From Nonomuraea montanisoli (lineage in GTDB: Bacteria; Actinomycetota; Actinomycetes; Streptosporangiales; Streptosporangiaceae): 64,000 bases of DNA. Below, in pieces: positions 61,861-64,000 of the stretch. How positions within the stretch are numbered: position 1 is the first letter of the stretch; every line of letters starts with the position of its first letter. The stretch lies in assembly GCF_013363975.1 (NCBI RefSeq), contig NZ_JABWGN010000002.1:248001-312000 (forward strand), in the 5' to 3' direction. The notes beneath the pieces were generated by a model that was given only the letters and a program-made list of their open reading frames with translations, was not told the origin of the DNA and made no database searches. A program made the translations under genes and the position numbers.

Positions 61861-62743
61861 TCGCGAGGCGCGGCGCGCGGACCCGGGCGAGCAGGCGCGT
61901 CGCGACCGGCTGGCCGAGCAGGATGCCCGCGAAGACCAGGACGAGCCCGCAGACCTGCTGCGCCGTGAGCGTCTCGCCCGCCACCACCGTGCCGAGCAGG
62001 ACACCGGTCAGCGGGTTGAGCAGGCCGATCAGGCCGACCGTCCCCGCGCTCAGGTGCCGCAGCCCCGTGAACCAGGCGGCGAACGCCAGCGCGGTCCCGA
62101 CCACTGTGACGAACCCGAACCCGAGCAGCGCCGGCCCGTCCAGCGCCGGCGGCGCGCCCTCGACCGCGACCGCGACGGGGACGAGCACGACGCCGCCGGC
62201 GACGAGCTGCCACGCCGTCAGCGAGAACACGTCCACCGACGCGCTCCACTTCTTGGCCAGCACGTAGCCGAACGATGACATCGTCATCGCCAGGACCGAC
62301 GCCAGCACCCCCGTCGCGTTCACGGCCGTCGCGCCGCGCAGCAGCAGGAGGCCGACCCCGGCGATGCCGATGACGGCCCCGGCCACGTGCGCGGCGCGCG
62401 GCCGCTCGGACAGGGCCGCCCAGGCGAACAGCATCATCACCACGGGCGAGGTCGCCATGATGGTCGAGGCGACGCTCGTCGGGAGCGTCTGGGCCGCCAG
62501 GTAGACGAGGGCGAAGAACGCGCCCATGTTCAGCGTGCCGAGCAGCAGCGACCTCCACCACCACGACCCGTGCGGAAGCCGCCTGCGGACGAGGAGGAGC
62601 AGCAGCCCGGCGGGCAGCGCCCGGATCGCGGCGCCGTACAGGGGATGGTCGGCGGGGAGGTAGCGGTGGGTGACGAGGTACGTGGCGCCCCACGCGACCG
62701 GCGCGATCGCGGTGACCGGGGCCCACCGCAAAGTAGCTTCCAT
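61736..62743 (-). CDS. EamA/DMT-superfamily transporter
   Basis: 335 residues with ten predicted membrane helices in two EamA halves (WGATYLVTHRYLP..., GVLASVLAMTMSSFGYVLAK...). The EamA domain ends near LLARV; the last ~45 residues are a Pro-rich tail running into the methyltransferase gene. Start ATG lies inside one of two MarR-type palindromes, so the divergent regulator very likely controls it. Confidence 0.87.
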   Translation of the reverse strand: MEATLRWAPVTAIAPVAWGATYLVTHRYLPADHPLYGAAIRALPAGLLLLLVRRRLPHGSWWWRSLLLGTLNMGAFFALVYLAAQTLPTSVASTIMATSPVVMMLFAWAALSERPRAAHVAGAVIGIAGVGLLLLRGATAVNATGVLASVLAMTMSSFGYVLAKKWSASVDVFSLTAWQLVAGGVVLVPVAVAVEGAPPALDGPALLGFGFVTVVGTALAFAAWFTGLRHLSAGTVGLIGLLNPLTGVLLGTVVAGETLTAQQVCGLVLVFAGILLGQPVATRLLARVRAPRLAISRAPRPSPGTAGTTPGTAPTAAPRSTPPPPPDRERRPASP

Positions 62744-62772
62744 GGAAGACAATGTAGCTTCCTTGGAAGCTA
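62737..62772. promoter_or_regulatory. Two palindromic operators between EamA and MarR genes
   Basis: CTTCCATGGAAG (62737-62748, perfect) covers the transporter start codon; TAGCTTCC-TT-GGAAGCTA (62755-62772, perfect 8-bp arms) lies 11 bp before the marR ATG. Shared half-site GCTTCC. Confidence 0.75.
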
Positions 62773-62782
62773 TTGTGGAGCC

Positions 62783-63367
62783 ATGAGTGGATCCAAGACG
62801 GGCGACCCGGATCGTCCCGACCACGTGGCGCGGATCCAGCAGGCATGGGCCCGCGAGCGGCCCGACCTGGACGTCTCGCCGCTGGGAGTGATCGGGCGGC
62901 TGCACCGGCTGGCCGGCCACCTCACCGACCGGCTCCTGATCGTCTACGGGCGCTACGGGCTGGGGGAGGGGGAGTTCGACGTGCTCGCCACGCTCCGGCG
63001 GGCCGGGCCGCCGTTCGAACGCGCTCCCGGCGAGCTCGCCGCGTACACGATGGTCACCACGGGCGCCATGACCAAGCGGATCGACCGGCTCGAACACGGC
63101 GGCCTGGTCACCCGCCGCCCGAGCGAGCGGGACGGCCGCGCGCGCGTCGTCGCGCTGACCGACGCCGGGCGGAAGCTGATCGACGAGGCGTTCGCCGAGC
63201 ACACGCGCAACGAGCGCCGCCTCCTCGACTGCCTGACGCCCGAGGAGGCGGCCCAGATGGAACGGCTGCTCACCACCTGGCTCGCCTGCTTCGAGTCGCC
63301 GGGGCCGGCTCAGCCGGCGTCGAGACGGAGCTCGAACACGACCCGGTCGGTGGACGGCCCGTCGTAG
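62783..63367 (+). CDS. MarR-family regulator
   Basis: 194 residues; winged helix GELAAYTMVTTGAMTKRIDR then LVTRRPSERDGRARVVALTD. Divergent from the transporter with two palindromes between, so it likely represses both genes. The last 58 bp overlap the convergent GNAT gene, giving an Arg/Ser-rich tail. Confidence 0.9.
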   Translation: MSGSKTGDPDRPDHVARIQQAWARERPDLDVSPLGVIGRLHRLAGHLTDRLLIVYGRYGLGEGEFDVLATLRRAGPPFERAPGELAAYTMVTTGAMTKRIDRLEHGGLVTRRPSERDGRARVVALTDAGRKLIDEAFAEHTRNERRLLDCLTPEEAAQMERLLTTWLACFESPGPAQPASRRSSNTTRSVDGPS

Positions 63368-63777
63368 TCGGGGACGGGGCCCTGCACCGCGAACCCCATC
63401 GCCCGGTGGAAGGCGATGGAGCCGTGGTTGAGCGGCGAGGTGATCGCCCGCACCCGCGTACGGCCGTCCGCCGCCGCGAGGTCGAAGAACCCGCGGTAGA
63501 GCCGGCGCGCCAGCCCGCCGCCGCGCCGGCCCGGATGGACGCCCACGAAGTGGATGTACGCGGCGTCGGGCACGGACGGCGACAGGAAGCCGACGAGGAA
63601 CCCGGCCAGCGCGTCGCCGTCCTCGGCCACCAGGCTCGTGCGGTGGAAGTGGTCGAGGAACAGCCGCGGCAGGCCGCCCTGGATGGGACGCCCCCACCAG
63701 TCGTCCACCACCGGGGCGATCCGGTCGTAGTCACCCGGTTCGGCGGCGCGCAGCCGCACGTCGTCGGTCATGCTCAT
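63310..63777 (-). CDS. GNAT family N-acetyltransferase
   Basis: 155 residues. Acetyl-CoA loop VGVHPGRRGGGLARRLYRG and the later NHGSIAFHRAMGFAV block are typical. ATG at 63777 (SMTDDVRLRAAEPGDYDRIA); another ATG lies two codons on. Substrate unknown. Confidence 0.87.
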   Translation of the reverse strand: MSMTDDVRLRAAEPGDYDRIAPVVDDWWGRPIQGGLPRLFLDHFHRTSLVAEDGDALAGFLVGFLSPSVPDAAYIHFVGVHPGRRGGGLARRLYRGFFDLAAADGRTRVRAITSPLNHGSIAFHRAMGFAVQGPVPDYDGPSTDRVVFELRLDAG

Positions 63778-63937
63778 CACATCCCGTCCCCTGCGCACAT
63801 TCCGGAGCAGTCCGGGGACATCATCCCGGAGCGTGCGCTCCCCTCCACGGCCGGGCGTCCTGCGCGGGGCCGTGTCCGCTGATCGCGGACGGCGAACGGA
63901 GGGCCGTCCCGGCCCCTCCCCGGGCTACCCTCGGCCC

Positions 63938-64000
63938 ATGAACGATCATCTCTGGGATCCCGGGACGACCGGCGTTCTGCGGCTGCCCTCGGGACGGCTC
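63938..64000 (+). CDS. Start of a gene cut by the window edge, possibly a protein-tyrosine phosphatase-like family
   Basis: 21 codons from ATG (NDHLWDPGTTGVLRLPSGRL). The opening recalls actinomycete phosphatase-like proteins that begin LRLPSGR-LVRGRGLR, but too little is visible to be sure. Confidence 0.4.
   Translation, partial: MNDHLWDPGTTGVLRLPSGRL

Overview
This is chromosomal DNA of a high-GC actinomycete. The codon bias, the FasR-type regulator in front of a type II fatty acid synthase operon, the mycothiol-style isomerase, the DUF3052/AceE neighbourhood and the actinomycete-type integrative element all point that way. Gene content most resembles Streptosporangiales (for example Nonomuraea-like genomes) rather than Streptomyces, but this is an impression from gene families and not a measured placement.

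Layout. 1-11.4 kb: a GNAT/acyl-CoA-synthetase fusion (cut by the window edge), DUF5998, an internally deleted TnpB, a phosphodiesterase, a rhodanese, then a leftward operon of intracellular S8 protease, ECF sigma factor, small beta-rich protein and CHAT-TPR protease. 11.4-18.2 kb: DUF3145 and a leftward fatty acid operon fasR / fabD-fabH-acpP-fabF-accD. 18.3-31.6 kb: a DUF350 + ATP-grasp + secreted protein trio, PHP and WYL proteins, a mycothiol-dependent isomerase, a secreted peptidase, pyruvate dehydrogenase E1 (aceE), a run of small conserved genes (DUF1918, YjbQ, DUF3052, peroxiredoxin, zinc ribbon), a ROK kinase and tRNA-Val(TAC). 31.6-42.8 kb: an actinomycete integrative and conjugative element (AICE) inserted in the 3' part of that tRNA, with int, xis, rep, DUF2637/Spd-like, GIY-YIG, FtsK-like transfer ATPase, a GntR regulator with paired operators, a 2H phosphoesterase, and an AT-richer cargo gene. 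A 44-bp perfect att repeat marks its ends. 42.8-47.6 kb: debris of related elements, including a second diverged att site, a duplicated 276-bp segment, integrase and GntR pseudogenes and small orphan genes.

48.1-50.2 kb is the most striking part. A gene for a Ro60 (TROVE + vWA) protein is preceded by a small array of Y-RNA-like sequences. Two of them fold, on inspection, into circularly permuted tRNA mimics: T arm first, an acceptor-like stem closed by a short loop, then D arm. One of these is closed by a 9-bp basal stem. A third, degenerate copy lies upstream. This matches the architecture known for bacterial YrlA RNAs that partner Ro proteins.

50.4-64 kb: a DUF7660-like protein, a LysR-like ligand-binding domain divergent from DUF5997, a NUDIX hydrolase, a basic amino acid decarboxylase, a SigE-type ECF sigma factor with its membrane partner, an FAD monooxygenase, a frameshifted chimeric ORF, two overlapping RlaP-like nucleotidyltransferases (a family linked elsewhere to RNA repair), a methyltransferase, a divergent MarR/EamA pair with two palindromic operators, a GNAT, and the start of one more gene.
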